Assembly (NCBI GenBank): GCA_035524955.1
Contig: DATLFG010000097.1
Span: 1 to 64,000, forward strand
DNA length: 64,000 nt
Reading direction: 5' to 3'
Source: CAMLFJ01 sp035524955
Lineage (GTDB): Bacteria; Methylomirabilota; Methylomirabilia; Rokubacteriales; CSP1-6
The notes under the pieces are model-generated. The model made no database searches and was not told the origin of the DNA. It worked only from the letters and a program-made list of their open reading frames with translations. Positions 54,227 to 62,850 of the stretch are shown in pieces. Positions within the stretch are counted from its first letter, which is position 1. Each line of letters begins with the position of its first letter. Both the position numbers and the translations under genes were made by a program.

Positions 54227-56444
54227 CCTTGACCCGGAGGTAGTTCTCCCGCGTGTCCCGGATCTTGTTCCTCACCTGGGGGGCGGTCGGGGCGTTCGGG
54301 TCCACCTGGAGCGATTTCTCCCACGCCTCGATGGCCTCGTGCGCGAGGTTGTTCTTGAGATAGGCGTCGCCCAGGTGCTCGTAGAGCACGGGGTCTTCCT
54401 TGGCCAGGCTCACCGCGCGCTTCAGCTCGCGCAGGGCCTCCGGATAGCGGCCCTGCTGGTAGTAGGCCCAGCCGAGGCTGTCGATGAAGTAGCCGTTCTC
54501 CGGCTCGAGCGCGAGGGCCTGCTGGATGAGCTGGATGGCCTCGGTGAGGTTCGTGCCCTTCTCGGCGTACATGTAGCCGATATAGTTGTACGACTCCGCG
54601 TGCTTGGGATCCAGCACGAGCACGCGGCGGAACGACGTGATGGCGTCATCGAACCGCTGCTGCTTCTCCAGCACCACCCCGAGCTGGAAGTGGAGGTCCT
54701 TGTTCTTGTCGTCCACCGACAGCCCCTCGCGCAGCACGGCCGCCGAGCGGTCGTACTGGCTGGCGCGCTGGAGCGCGGTGCCCAGGTAGAGGAAGAGCTC
54801 GGGGCGCTTGGGATCGAGGTTGACCGCTTCCTGCAGGGTGGCCACCGCCTCGTCGTAGCGCTTGGCGCGCCCGTAGAGGAAGCCGAGCTGCACCCGCGCG
54901 TCCACCGAGCGGGGATCGGCGGTGAGGATCTTCTCCAGCTCGCTCCGGGCCTCGTCGTCCTTCCCCGCGTCCATCAGCGCGGTGGCCAGGTAGTAGCGCG
55001 TCCGCATGTTGCCCGGCTCGAGCGAGACGGCCTGGCGGAAGGCGGCGACCGCCTTGTCGTACTGCTTCTGCTCGTAGTGGATCGCGCCCAGCTTCAGCCA
55101 CACCCGCGGATCCCGCGGGAGCGAATCGACCAGCGACTCGATCTCGCTCTGCGCCTCGCCGTAGCGCCCCAGCTTCACGAGGAGATCGCCCAGCCGCTCC
55201 ACGAAGGCCGCGTTGTCCGGATTGGCCTTGAGCGCTTCCTTGTAGACGCCCACCGCGTCGTCGAGCTTGTTCTGGGCCTCGTAGACGAACCCGAGCGCGG
55301 ACCACGCCCCGTCGTGATCGGGGTCGAGGTCCACCGCGCGCTTGAGATTGGTCAGGGCCTCGTCCCACTGCTCGTTCTCGATACCGATGCGGCCCAGCAG
55401 GTAGTAGCCTTGCGAGAGGTTCGGGCGCGCGGCCACCAGCCGCAGCAGCACCACCCGGGCCTTCTCGTAGCTCTTGCCCTCGAAGTGGAGCTGGGCCAGG
55501 GCCAGGTAGCCGTCGGGCGTCTGCGGGGCGAGCGCGACCGCCCTCTCCAGCGCGGCCTCCGCCTCCGCCGTCTTGCGCTGGCGCTTGTAGAGATCGGCCA
55601 GCATCATGTGGGCGCCCGCGTTGTTGGGCTCGAGCGCGATGGCCTTCTCCGCGGCGGTGAAGGCGCCCGCGGTGTCGTTGCCCCGGATCAGCCACTGGGA
55701 GAGCTGGATCCAGAGGAGCGCGGTGTTGGGATCGTGCTTGATGGCCTCGCGCAGCTGCGCGATGGCCTGCGGCATCCGCCCCGCGCGGGCTTCCATCTGC
55801 GCGATCACGTAGTGGTCGTAGGCCTCACCCTGGGCGGCGATCGCCCGGCGGCTGGCCGAACCCAGCGTGACGGTCTTCACGGCGGGTTCGGCCTCGCTCG
55901 TGCGCGTGGTGGCGCACCCCGTGACTCCGCCGAGCAGGAGGCCACCCGCGAGCAGGAGGCCCGTGAGGGCCCCGCCCCGGCGCGCGATCAGGCCCTTGGC
56001 CATGATGCGGCGGACGGTGGAGGCCAGCGCCTCGTCGCGGACCGGCGCGGCCGCGCTGTCCACGAGCGCCAGCTCGGCGGCGTCGAGGCGCAGGGGGGCG
56101 GCGGGCGCCGCACGCCGCGGGGCCGCGAGCGAAGGTGTCGGCGCGGGGCCGGCCAGGCTGAGGCGCAGCGCGGTGATGGACGGGCCGAAGCGGGCGCGGA
56201 CCGCGTGGAGGACTTCCGCGGACCGCATGGAGAGCTCCTGGAGCCAGGGGGAATTGTCGACCATGACCGTGAGCGTTCCCGCCCGGAACTCGCCGGGTCG
56301 GGTGCGATGGGCCAGCTCGGAGCCGACGGCCACGCGCCAGCCCTGACGGATGCGCTCGGCCAGCAGGCGCTCTTCGAGGGCGGGCAGGGCGGCGGTCAGG
56401 ATTGTGCCCACGCGGACCGGAAAGGAAGAGCGGGCCGAGCCCAT
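54198..56444 (-). CDS. DUF721 (DciA-like) domain fused to TPR lipoprotein
   Basis: A 748-residue frame from MGSARSS. The first 95 residues (VRVGTILTAALPALEERLLA, then RQGWRVAVGSELAHRTRPGE, TLTVMVDNSPWLQELSM) match DUF721/DciA, a cytosolic helicase-loader-like domain. At codon 148 from this start (ATG at 56003) the sequence becomes a lipoprotein signal (GLLLAGGLLLGGVTGCATT), and about 15 TPR repeats fill the rest. The two halves would normally be separate proteins in different compartments. No stop lies between them and the internal ATG has no clear ribosome site. It may be a true fusion, an assembly artefact, or two products from one frame. Confidence 0.75.
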   Translation of the reverse strand: MGSARSSFPVRVGTILTAALPALEERLLAERIRQGWRVAVGSELAHRTRPGEFRAGTLTVMVDNSPWLQELSMRSAEVLHAVRARFGPSITALRLSLAGPAPTPSLAAPRRAAPAAPLRLDAAELALVDSAAAPVRDEALASTVRRIMAKGLIARRGGALTGLLLAGGLLLGGVTGCATTRTSEAEPAVKTVTLGSASRRAIAAQGEAYDHYVIAQMEARAGRMPQAIAQLREAIKHDPNTALLWIQLSQWLIRGNDTAGAFTAAEKAIALEPNNAGAHMMLADLYKRQRKTAEAEAALERAVALAPQTPDGYLALAQLHFEGKSYEKARVVLLRLVAARPNLSQGYYLLGRIGIENEQWDEALTNLKRAVDLDPDHDGAWSALGFVYEAQNKLDDAVGVYKEALKANPDNAAFVERLGDLLVKLGRYGEAQSEIESLVDSLPRDPRVWLKLGAIHYEQKQYDKAVAAFRQAVSLEPGNMRTRYYLATALMDAGKDDEARSELEKILTADPRSVDARVQLGFLYGRAKRYDEAVATLQEAVNLDPKRPELFLYLGTALQRASQYDRSAAVLREGLSVDDKNKDLHFQLGVVLEKQQRFDDAITSFRRVLVLDPKHAESYNYIGYMYAEKGTNLTEAIQLIQQALALEPENGYFIDSLGWAYYQQGRYPEALRELKRAVSLAKEDPVLYEHLGDAYLKNNLAHEAIEAWEKSLQVDPNAPTAPQVRNKIRDTRENYLRVKGAPPKAQQK

Positions 56445-56464
56445 CGTGCGTCCATGATACTTGA

Positions 56465-56530
56465 GCGGGTATGTCCTCGCTAGCTTCAACGCGGGGACGG
56501 TCGCCACCTTCAACGCGGGGACGCTCGCTA
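56465..56530. repeat. Short tandem repeat upstream of the DUF721-TPR gene
   Basis: TTCAACGCGGGGAC occurs twice about 30 bases apart and a related GTGAACGCGGGG occurs at 56689. Because of it the frame remains open upstream of the chosen start, so those codons are not taken as coding. Confidence 0.6.
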
Positions 56531-56534
56531 GCTC

Positions 56535-56690
56535 GGATTATGCGTGAACACGTGCGCTACCCTCACCCCGACCCTCTCTCTCCGAAAGAGAGGGAGCCGT
56601 TTCGATCCCCTCGCCCCCGGAGGGGGAGAGGGACAGGGTGAGGGGTGCATGGGGTGCGGAACGCACGTTCGTGAATTGTCCGGGCTAGCG
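56535..56690. repeat. Dispersed repeat R1, copy 2, with imperfect terminal inverted repeats
   Basis: It is the reverse complement of 24270-24420. The start GGATTATGCGTGAACACGTG and the end CGCACGTTCGTGAATTGTCC are imperfect inverted repeats of each other, with two CCCTC hairpins between. The terminus resembles the outer inverted repeat of 33805-34015 (CATGAATGGTCCGGG). Confidence 0.8.
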
Positions 56691-56705
56691 TGAACGCGGG
56701 GCAAA

Positions 56706-56734
56706 TTGACTCCGATCGTACCGACATTTATAGT
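56706..56734 (+). promoter_or_regulatory. Sigma-70 promoter for rlmD
   Basis: TTGACT at 56706-56711 and TATAGT at 56729-56734 are separated by 17 bases, close to consensus. Transcription should begin near 56741, only about three bases before the rlmD ATG at 56744, and no Shine-Dalgarno is present, so the mRNA is expected to be nearly leaderless. Confidence 0.75.
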
Positions 56735-56743
56735 GTCGCTACC

Positions 56744-58117
56744 ATGGCCCGACCCAAACGCGGGGAGATTCTGTCCCTGACGATCGACGACCTGGCCTTC
56801 GGGGGCGAGGGCGTCGGGCGGGCCGATGGCTACGTGGTCTTCGTCCCGGGCGGCCTGCCCGGCGATCGCCTCCGCGTCCGGCTCGTGCAGGTGCGCTCGC
56901 GCTTCGGGCGCGGGGTCGTCGACGCCATCGAGGAGCCTTCGCCGCAGCGCGTGGAGGCACCCTGCCCCTACTTTGGGCGCTGTGGCGGCTGCCGCCTCCA
57001 GCACATGGCGTATCCCGCCCAGCTCGCCTTCAAGGCCAAGCAGGTGGTGGACGCGCTGGAGCGGCTCGGCGGGCTCAAGGGCGTCGAGGTCCGGCCCATC
57101 ATCGGCGCCGAGGAGACCTTCGGGTACCGGAACAAGATGGAGTTCACGGTTGCGCGGGGCCCGAAGGAGCCGATGGTGGTGGGGCTCCATGAGGCCGATC
57201 GCTACGACTCGGTGCTCGACATCGAGCGCTGCCTGCTGCAGTCCGACCGCATGAACGCGCTCCTCGGCGAGGCGCGCGGCTTCTTCGCCGAGCGCGGGCT
57301 CACCGTGTACGAGCAGGACACCGGGGAAGGGCTCCTGCGCTTCCTGATGCTGCGCGAGGGCACACACACCGGCGAGCTCATGGCCAACGTGGTGACGTCC
57401 GCGCCCGCGGTCTCCGAGCTCGCCCCGCTCGCCCCGCGCCTGGAGGCGCGCGTCCCGGGCACGACCAGCGTGGTCATGAACGTGAACCCCAAGAAGGCCA
57501 GCGTGGCGGTTGGCGTCGAGGAGCACCTGCTGGGCGGCCGCGATCACATCCGCGAGAGGGTGGGCGGGCTCAGCTTCCAGGTCTCGGCCGGCTCGTTCTT
57601 CCAGACCAATACCCGGCAGGCCGAGCGCCTCTTCGAGCTCGTGATCGAATCCGCGGGCCTGACCGGGACCGAGACGGTCCACGACCTCTACTCGGGCACC
57701 GGCGCCATCAGCCTGCTCCTGGCCCGGCGTGCCCGGTGGGTGTACGGCGTCGAGGTGGCCCAGGCCGCGGTGGACGACGCGGGGGTGAACGCGGCGGCCA
57801 ACGGCATCACCAACTGCACGTTCGTGTGCGGGGAGGTCCGCTTCGTGCTGCCCTCCCTGATCGCGAAGGGGGTGACCGCGGACGTGGTGGTGGCCGATCC
57901 GCCGCGCGCGGGCTTCCATCCGAAGGCGCTGCACGCCCTGATCACGCTCGGCGCACGCCGCATCGTCTACGTGTCGTGCAACCCGACCACGCTGGCCCGG
58001 GACCTGGGCGAGCTGGTGCGCGGCGGCTACCGGCTCGAGTGGGTGCAGCCGGTGGACATGTTCCCGCACACCCCGCACATCGAGGCGGTGGCCCGGCTGG
58101 AGCGCGTCGCCTCGTGA
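56744..58117 (+). CDS. rlmD: 23S rRNA (uracil-C5)-methyltransferase, RlmD/RumA type
   Basis: A 457-residue enzyme. The TRAM domain (ILSLTIDDLAFGGEGVGRAD) is followed by an Fe-S cysteine cluster (CPYFGRCGGCRLQHM) and the SAM domain with SFFQTNTRQAERL, DLYSGTGAISLLLA, DPPRAGFHPKAL and the catalytic cysteine in YVSCNPTTLARDL. It makes 5-methyluridine in 23S rRNA. RlmCD-type specificity is also possible. Confidence 0.93.
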   Translation: MARPKRGEILSLTIDDLAFGGEGVGRADGYVVFVPGGLPGDRLRVRLVQVRSRFGRGVVDAIEEPSPQRVEAPCPYFGRCGGCRLQHMAYPAQLAFKAKQVVDALERLGGLKGVEVRPIIGAEETFGYRNKMEFTVARGPKEPMVVGLHEADRYDSVLDIERCLLQSDRMNALLGEARGFFAERGLTVYEQDTGEGLLRFLMLREGTHTGELMANVVTSAPAVSELAPLAPRLEARVPGTTSVVMNVNPKKASVAVGVEEHLLGGRDHIRERVGGLSFQVSAGSFFQTNTRQAERLFELVIESAGLTGTETVHDLYSGTGAISLLLARRARWVYGVEVAQAAVDDAGVNAAANGITNCTFVCGEVRFVLPSLIAKGVTADVVVADPPRAGFHPKALHALITLGARRIVYVSCNPTTLARDLGELVRGGYRLEWVQPVDMFPHTPHIEAVARLERVAS

Positions 58118-59031
58118 AGTGGTACCTGCTGCGACGCTTCTGGCAGTCGGCGTTCGTGCTCTTCGGCGTCTCGGTGGTGGTCTTCCTCATCCTCCACCTG
58201 ACCGGCGACCCCGCCGCGCTGCTGCTGCCGCCCGACGCCACCGCCGAGGACATCGCGAGGTTCCGCACCGCGGAGGGCTTCGACGATCCGGTAGCCGTCC
58301 AGTACCTCCGCTTCCTCAAGGGCGCGGTGCGCGGGGACTTCGGCGAGTCCCTGCGCCACGGCGAGCCCGCGATGGCCCTGGTGGTCGAGCGGCTGCCCGC
58401 CACCTTCCAGCTCGCGGGGGCGGGGCTGCTCATCGCGCTGTGCCTGGCGATCCCGGCGGGCATCGTGTCGGCGGTGAAGCGCAACACGGCGGTGGACTAC
58501 GTCTCGACGGTGGTGGCGCTGCTCGGCCAGGCCATGCCGACCTTCTGGCTCGGGATCATGCTGATCCTGGTCTTCTCGGTGCGGCTCAACTGGCTGCCGT
58601 CGTCGGGGCGCGGCGGCCTCGAACACCTGATCCTGCCCGCGATCACCCTCGGGCTCTTCACCACCGCGCGCATCACGCGGCTCACCCGCTCCGGGATGCT
58701 GGAGGTGCTCGGCCAGGACTACATCCGCACCGCGCGCGCCAAGGGAGTCGGCGAGCAGCCGGTGGTGTGGAAGCACGCGCTCAGGAACGCGTCGATCCCG
58801 ATCGTCACCATCGTGGGGATCGAGCTCGGCACGCTGCTCGGCGGCTCGGTGATCACCGAGACCATCTTCGCCTGGCCGGGGGTGGGCCGGCTCTCGGTGC
58901 AGGCGATCTTCAACCGCGACTATCCGGTCGTGCAGTCGGCGGTGTTCCTGCTGGCCAGCACCTTCGTGATCGTCAACTTCGTGGTGGACGTGATCTACAC
59001 GTACCTCGATCCGCGCATCCGGTACCACTGA
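58114..59031 (+). CDS. ABC transporter permease, DppB/OppB type
   Basis: A 305-residue inner-membrane permease with six membrane segments. DppB marks are LRRFWQSAFVLFGVSVVVF, DYIRTARAKGVGEQPVVWKH and TETIFAWPGVGRLSVQAIFN (the EAA loop and downstream region). The GTG start overlaps the rlmD stop (GTGA). It imports peptides or other small substrates together with the next gene. Binding protein and ATPases are not in the window. Confidence 0.93.
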   Translation: MKWYLLRRFWQSAFVLFGVSVVVFLILHLTGDPAALLLPPDATAEDIARFRTAEGFDDPVAVQYLRFLKGAVRGDFGESLRHGEPAMALVVERLPATFQLAGAGLLIALCLAIPAGIVSAVKRNTAVDYVSTVVALLGQAMPTFWLGIMLILVFSVRLNWLPSSGRGGLEHLILPAITLGLFTTARITRLTRSGMLEVLGQDYIRTARAKGVGEQPVVWKHALRNASIPIVTIVGIELGTLLGGSVITETIFAWPGVGRLSVQAIFNRDYPVVQSAVFLLASTFVIVNFVVDVIYTYLDPRIRYH

Positions 59032-59957
59032 TGGCCGCGTCGCCGCCCTCCACCGCCGCCACCGAGGTGGTGCCGGTGGCGCCCTCGAAGCCCCGGGGAG
59101 AGCGCGAGTGGGTGACGCTGCTGCGCCGGCTGGCGCGCCGCCGCACCGCGTTGTTCGGCATGCTCGTGGTGCTGGCGGTGATGCTGGCCGCGGTGGCCGC
59201 GCCGCTCGTCGCGCCGTTCGATCCGCTGGAGCAGGACATCGGCCAGCGGCTGCGCGAGCCGGGCTGGCAGGACGAGCAGGGGCGCGTGCATCCGCTCGGC
59301 ACCGATCACCTCGGGCGCGACATCCTCTCCCGCGTCGTCTTCGGCTCGCGCATCGCGCTGCTGGTCGGGCTGGCCGCGGTGGTCATCTCGGGCGTGCTCG
59401 GCATGCTCATCGGGCTCGTCGCGGGCTACTTCGGCGGCCGCCTGGACGACTTCCTGATGCGCCTGGCCGACATCCAGCTCGCCTTCCCGTTCATCCTGCT
59501 CGCGATCGCGGTCATCGGGGTGCTGGGGCCGAGCCTGCGCAACATCATCATCGTCATCGGGGTCTCGTCCTGGGTGGTCTACGCGCGGGTCGTGCGGGGC
59601 GAGGTGCTCTCGATTCGCGAGCGCGAGTACGTGCACGCGGCGGTCGCGCTCGGCAGCCGGCCCTGGCGCGTGCTGATGACCCACGTGCTGCCGAACACCT
59701 TCACGCCCTGGCTGGTGGTGGCCACGCTTGACATGGCGCGCGTGATCGTGATCGAATCCGCGCTGTCGTTCCTGGGCCTGGGCGTGCAGCCGCCGACGCC
59801 CACGTGGGGCGGCATGCTCGCGGACGGCCGCGTCTACCTCTCCACCGCGTGGTGGCTCGCCACGTTCCCCGGCCTCGCGATCCTCGTCACCGTGCTCGGC
59901 ATCAACCTTCTCGGCGATGGGCTCCGCGATACGCTCGACCCGCGGCTCAAGGTCTAG
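59031..59957 (+). CDS. ABC transporter permease, DppC/OppC type
   Basis: A 308-residue permease partner of the preceding gene, joined by a TGATG overlap. It shows the OppC N-terminal extension, HPLGTDHLGRDILSRVVFGS, REYVHAAVALGSRPWRVLMT (EAA loop) and SALSFLGLGVQPPTPTWGGM. The ligand is unknown. Confidence 0.94.
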   Translation: MAASPPSTAATEVVPVAPSKPRGEREWVTLLRRLARRRTALFGMLVVLAVMLAAVAAPLVAPFDPLEQDIGQRLREPGWQDEQGRVHPLGTDHLGRDILSRVVFGSRIALLVGLAAVVISGVLGMLIGLVAGYFGGRLDDFLMRLADIQLAFPFILLAIAVIGVLGPSLRNIIIVIGVSSWVVYARVVRGEVLSIREREYVHAAVALGSRPWRVLMTHVLPNTFTPWLVVATLDMARVIVIESALSFLGLGVQPPTPTWGGMLADGRVYLSTAWWLATFPGLAILVTVLGINLLGDGLRDTLDPRLKV

Positions 59958-59980
59958 CGGTGCCGCACCATCGGAGCTGC

Positions 59981-60135
59981 GCGCGAGGCGGGGGGGTCCT
60001 GTCGTCGGGGGGCGCCTCCCGGCGACCGGCTCCGTCGATTCACCAGATTCGCGATTGTTCGAGCGGCGTGCCGGACTCGGGGGCCCACGCAGCACCGGTC
60101 GCCGGGAGGCGCCCCCCGACGCCACCCACCCGGTC
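59981..60135. repeat. Structured repeat, copy B, with perfect 27-bp inverted arms
   Basis: Arms 60003-60029 and 60095-60121 are perfect inverted repeats (CGTCGGGGGGCGCCTCCCGG at the outer end) around a 65-base loop. The loop is nearly identical to that of 33830-33985. It lies downstream of the DppC gene, before the amidohydrolase. Confidence 0.95.
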
Positions 60136-60185
60136 ACCCTCGAAGTCCGTGCCGTGCACGTATTCCACGATCTCCCACGAGGCAT

Positions 60186-61379
60186 ATGGCGGGCTCTGAC
60201 ACGCTGGTGTTGAGTGGGGCGCGGATCATCGACGGGACGGGGGCGGAGCCCGTGCGGGGGCGCTCGGTGGTGGTGGAGAGGGGCGTGATCACCGCGGTGG
60301 TGGAGGATGCGCGAGCGCCGCGGGGCCACGGGATGGATCTGGCGGGGCACACGCTCCTGCCCGGCCTCATCAACTGTCACGTGCACCTCTGCCTCGGGGC
60401 GGAGGCCGATCCGGTGCGCCCGCTGCGCGAGGAGCCGCTGGCGCTCACCGCGATCAGGGCGCTGCTGCGGGCCCGGGAGACCGCGCGGGCCGGGGTGACG
60501 ACGGTGCGGGACCTGGGCGGCCGCGAGTACGTGGAGTTCGCGGCGCGGCGCGCGATCCAGGAGGGCCTCATCGACGGGCCGCGCATCGTAGCCGCCGGAC
60601 GCCCGGTGTGCATGACCGGCGGGCACGGGCACTGGCTCGGCCGCGAAGCCGACGGGCCCGACGACGCGCGAAAGGCGGTGCGCGAGCAGCTCAAGGCGGG
60701 CGCGGACGTGATCAAGGTCATCGCCACCGGTGGGGTCATGACGCCCGGGGTCGAGCCCGGCTCCCCGCAGCTCACGCTCGACGAGCTGCGCGCGGCCATC
60801 GAGGAGGCTAGCCGAGCCGGGCGGCGCACCGCGGCCCACGCCATGGCCGCGACGGGGATCAGCGACGCGATCGACGCGGGGATCACCTCGATCGAGCATG
60901 GAGTCTATCTCACCGAGGAGATCGTGGCCCACATGCGCCGCGACGGGACCTTCCTGGTGCCGACACTGAACGCGCCCGTGGCCATCGCAACGGGCGGGCT
61001 CGCGGCGGGCATTCCCGAGTACATGGTGCGCAAGTCCGAGCAGGTGGTGCCGGCGCACGTGGCGAGCTTCCAGCTCGCGCTTCGCGCGGGCGTCCGGATC
61101 GCGGCGGGCGCCGACTCGGGTACCCCGCTCAACTTCCACGGCTCGCTGCTGCCCGAGCTCACGCTGATGGTGAAGTACGGCATGACACCCCTCGAGGTGA
61201 TCCGGGCCGCCACCGTCACCGCGGCGGACTGCCTCGGCCTGGGCGAGGTGACCGGCCGCGTGGCCCCGGGCTACGCGGCGGACCTGATCGCGGTGGCGGG
61301 CGACCCGGCCGAGCGCATCGACGCGCTGGCCGACCTCAAGCTCGTGCTGGTGAACGGCCGCGTCATCGGCGGAGCGTAG
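60186..61379 (+). CDS. Metal-dependent amidohydrolase (prolidase/imidazolonepropionase-like)
   Basis: A 397-residue amidohydrolase. Metal ligands are in GLINCHVHLCLG, the catalytic lysine in ADVIKVIATGG, histidines in RRTAAHAMAATGI and SIEHGVYL, and the aspartate in AAGADSGTP. The C-terminal VAPGYAADLIAVAGDP is typical. Members hydrolyse amides or dipeptides such as Xaa-Pro; the neighbouring peptide-type permeases fit, but this is an inference. Confidence 0.92.
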   Translation: MAGSDTLVLSGARIIDGTGAEPVRGRSVVVERGVITAVVEDARAPRGHGMDLAGHTLLPGLINCHVHLCLGAEADPVRPLREEPLALTAIRALLRARETARAGVTTVRDLGGREYVEFAARRAIQEGLIDGPRIVAAGRPVCMTGGHGHWLGREADGPDDARKAVREQLKAGADVIKVIATGGVMTPGVEPGSPQLTLDELRAAIEEASRAGRRTAAHAMAATGISDAIDAGITSIEHGVYLTEEIVAHMRRDGTFLVPTLNAPVAIATGGLAAGIPEYMVRKSEQVVPAHVASFQLALRAGVRIAAGADSGTPLNFHGSLLPELTLMVKYGMTPLEVIRAATVTAADCLGLGEVTGRVAPGYAADLIAVAGDPAERIDALADLKLVLVNGRVIGGA

Positions 61380-61380
61380 C

Positions 61381-62850
61381 TCAGCGGCCCGGCCCGCCGA
61401 TGAGCCCGATCCGGGCCGCCGCCGCGAGGAGCGCCAGCGCCGCGAACCCGAGACCCCCGGCCGCGACCACCACCTCGCGCCAGCGCGGGGGCCGCAGCGC
61501 CTCCGGCAGCAGCGCGCGATTCAGGCGGAGCGTGTGGAAGGACAGCACCGCGAAGTTCACCGCCGCGATGTTGGCGCCGATCACGATCAGGGTGAGCGGA
61601 TCGGCCACCGTCAGGGCGAGGCCCCCCGCCACCACGAAGAGCGCGAGCACCGGATAGTAGACCCAGGCCGCGCCGGCGGTGGCCGGGCGCACGCCCGCGG
61701 TCCACAGCATCTCGGTCACGTTGCGCGCGAAGCTCTCCGCGATGCCGACCTGCGTCGAGAAGAAGATCCAGAGCGCGGTCAGCAGTATGGGGAGCCAGAG
61801 CAGGGTCCAGTAGCGACGGGCGATCTCGCGCGCGAAGATCGCGCCGGCCCCGAAGCCGCCCATGTCCGTCCCCGGCGGCACCGCGTCGAGGGCGAGCAGC
61901 ACCGGCACGCTCATGCCGATTAGGCAGCCGGCCGTCCAGAGATACGAGAGGTCCGCCCGGAGGTAGCGCCACCACTCGCGCCACTTGGCCAGGTTGGCGG
62001 CGCTTGGCGGGAAGATGGCCCCGTCGCGCGGCAGCAGGATGGCCAGATCGCCCACCGGCGTCGGCTGCGCGCCCACGGTGCCGGCCATCCCGAAGCCCTT
62101 GTCGCGCAGCCAGTAGGTGAGCATGGCGTTGACCGTGCCGCCCGCGCCGGAATAGGCCGCGAAGGCCGCGATGAGGGCCCAGTCGATCGGGCGGGCGGGA
62201 ACGCTCCCCGGGATCCATGTCGGCTCCCAGAGCGGGCGGCCGGCGAAGCTCCACGCGAGCGCGGCCCAGGCCGGTCCGGGCACGAAGTACACCGACACCG
62301 CGACGAGGAGGAGCAGCATCCACGCCATCATGATCCACTCGGTGATCTCGAGCGCGCGCTGGGCGCGGCGACCGAGGAGCACGAGCCCGATGGCGGCCAG
62401 GAACAGGAGGTAGCCGAGGCCGATCACCACGGCGCGGTCGTCCGCGCGCGGCACGCGGCCGAGCAGGAGCGCGGCCAGGGCGGAGCCACCGGCGAGCGCC
62501 CAGCCGGGCCAGCCCACCTGGGCGAGATGGAGGAACGAGTAGCCGAGGGCCCAGAAGCGCGGGCCCGGCCGCTGGCGCATGAAGCCGGTGAAGATGGGCT
62601 CGCCGGTGGCGAGGGTGTAGCGCGCCATCTCCGCGTTGAGCACGCTCTGAAAGAGGATCGACAGCGTGCAGATCCAGAGCAGGATCGGGCCGTAGCCGAC
62701 GACGACGGCCGGGCCCAGGAGCCAGTCCCCCGCGCCCAGCGAGACCCCGAGCAGGATCGCCCCCGGCCCGATGACCCGGACCAGGTTGACGGGATTGTAG
62801 GCCGGCGCGTGCGGCAGGTCGCCCTGCCGCCACGCGGGGAGATCGCTCAC
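61381..62850 (-). CDS. Nramp-family transporter
   Basis: A 489-residue membrane protein with about eleven segments. The family start is VRVIGPGAILLGVSLGAGDW, where DPGN-like residues are replaced by GAGDW, and a second feature is SGAGGTVNAMLTYWLRDKGF. Classical Nramp carriers move Mn2+ or Fe2+; this divergent clade lacks the canonical DPGN metal motif, so the substrate is uncertain. The GTG start overlaps the VanZ-like stop. Confidence 0.85.
   Translation of the reverse strand: MSDLPAWRQGDLPHAPAYNPVNLVRVIGPGAILLGVSLGAGDWLLGPAVVVGYGPILLWICTLSILFQSVLNAEMARYTLATGEPIFTGFMRQRPGPRFWALGYSFLHLAQVGWPGWALAGGSALAALLLGRVPRADDRAVVIGLGYLLFLAAIGLVLLGRRAQRALEITEWIMMAWMLLLLVAVSVYFVPGPAWAALAWSFAGRPLWEPTWIPGSVPARPIDWALIAAFAAYSGAGGTVNAMLTYWLRDKGFGMAGTVGAQPTPVGDLAILLPRDGAIFPPSAANLAKWREWWRYLRADLSYLWTAGCLIGMSVPVLLALDAVPPGTDMGGFGAGAIFAREIARRYWTLLWLPILLTALWIFFSTQVGIAESFARNVTEMLWTAGVRPATAGAAWVYYPVLALFVVAGGLALTVADPLTLIVIGANIAAVNFAVLSFHTLRLNRALLPEALRPPRWREVVVAAGGLGFAALALLAAAARIGLIGGPGR

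Noticed and set aside
53868..56483. 871-codon plus-strand frame opposite the TPR gene
   Set aside because: It is a shadow of the repetitive TPR sequence; the minus strand has clear TPR, lipobox and DUF721 motifs.
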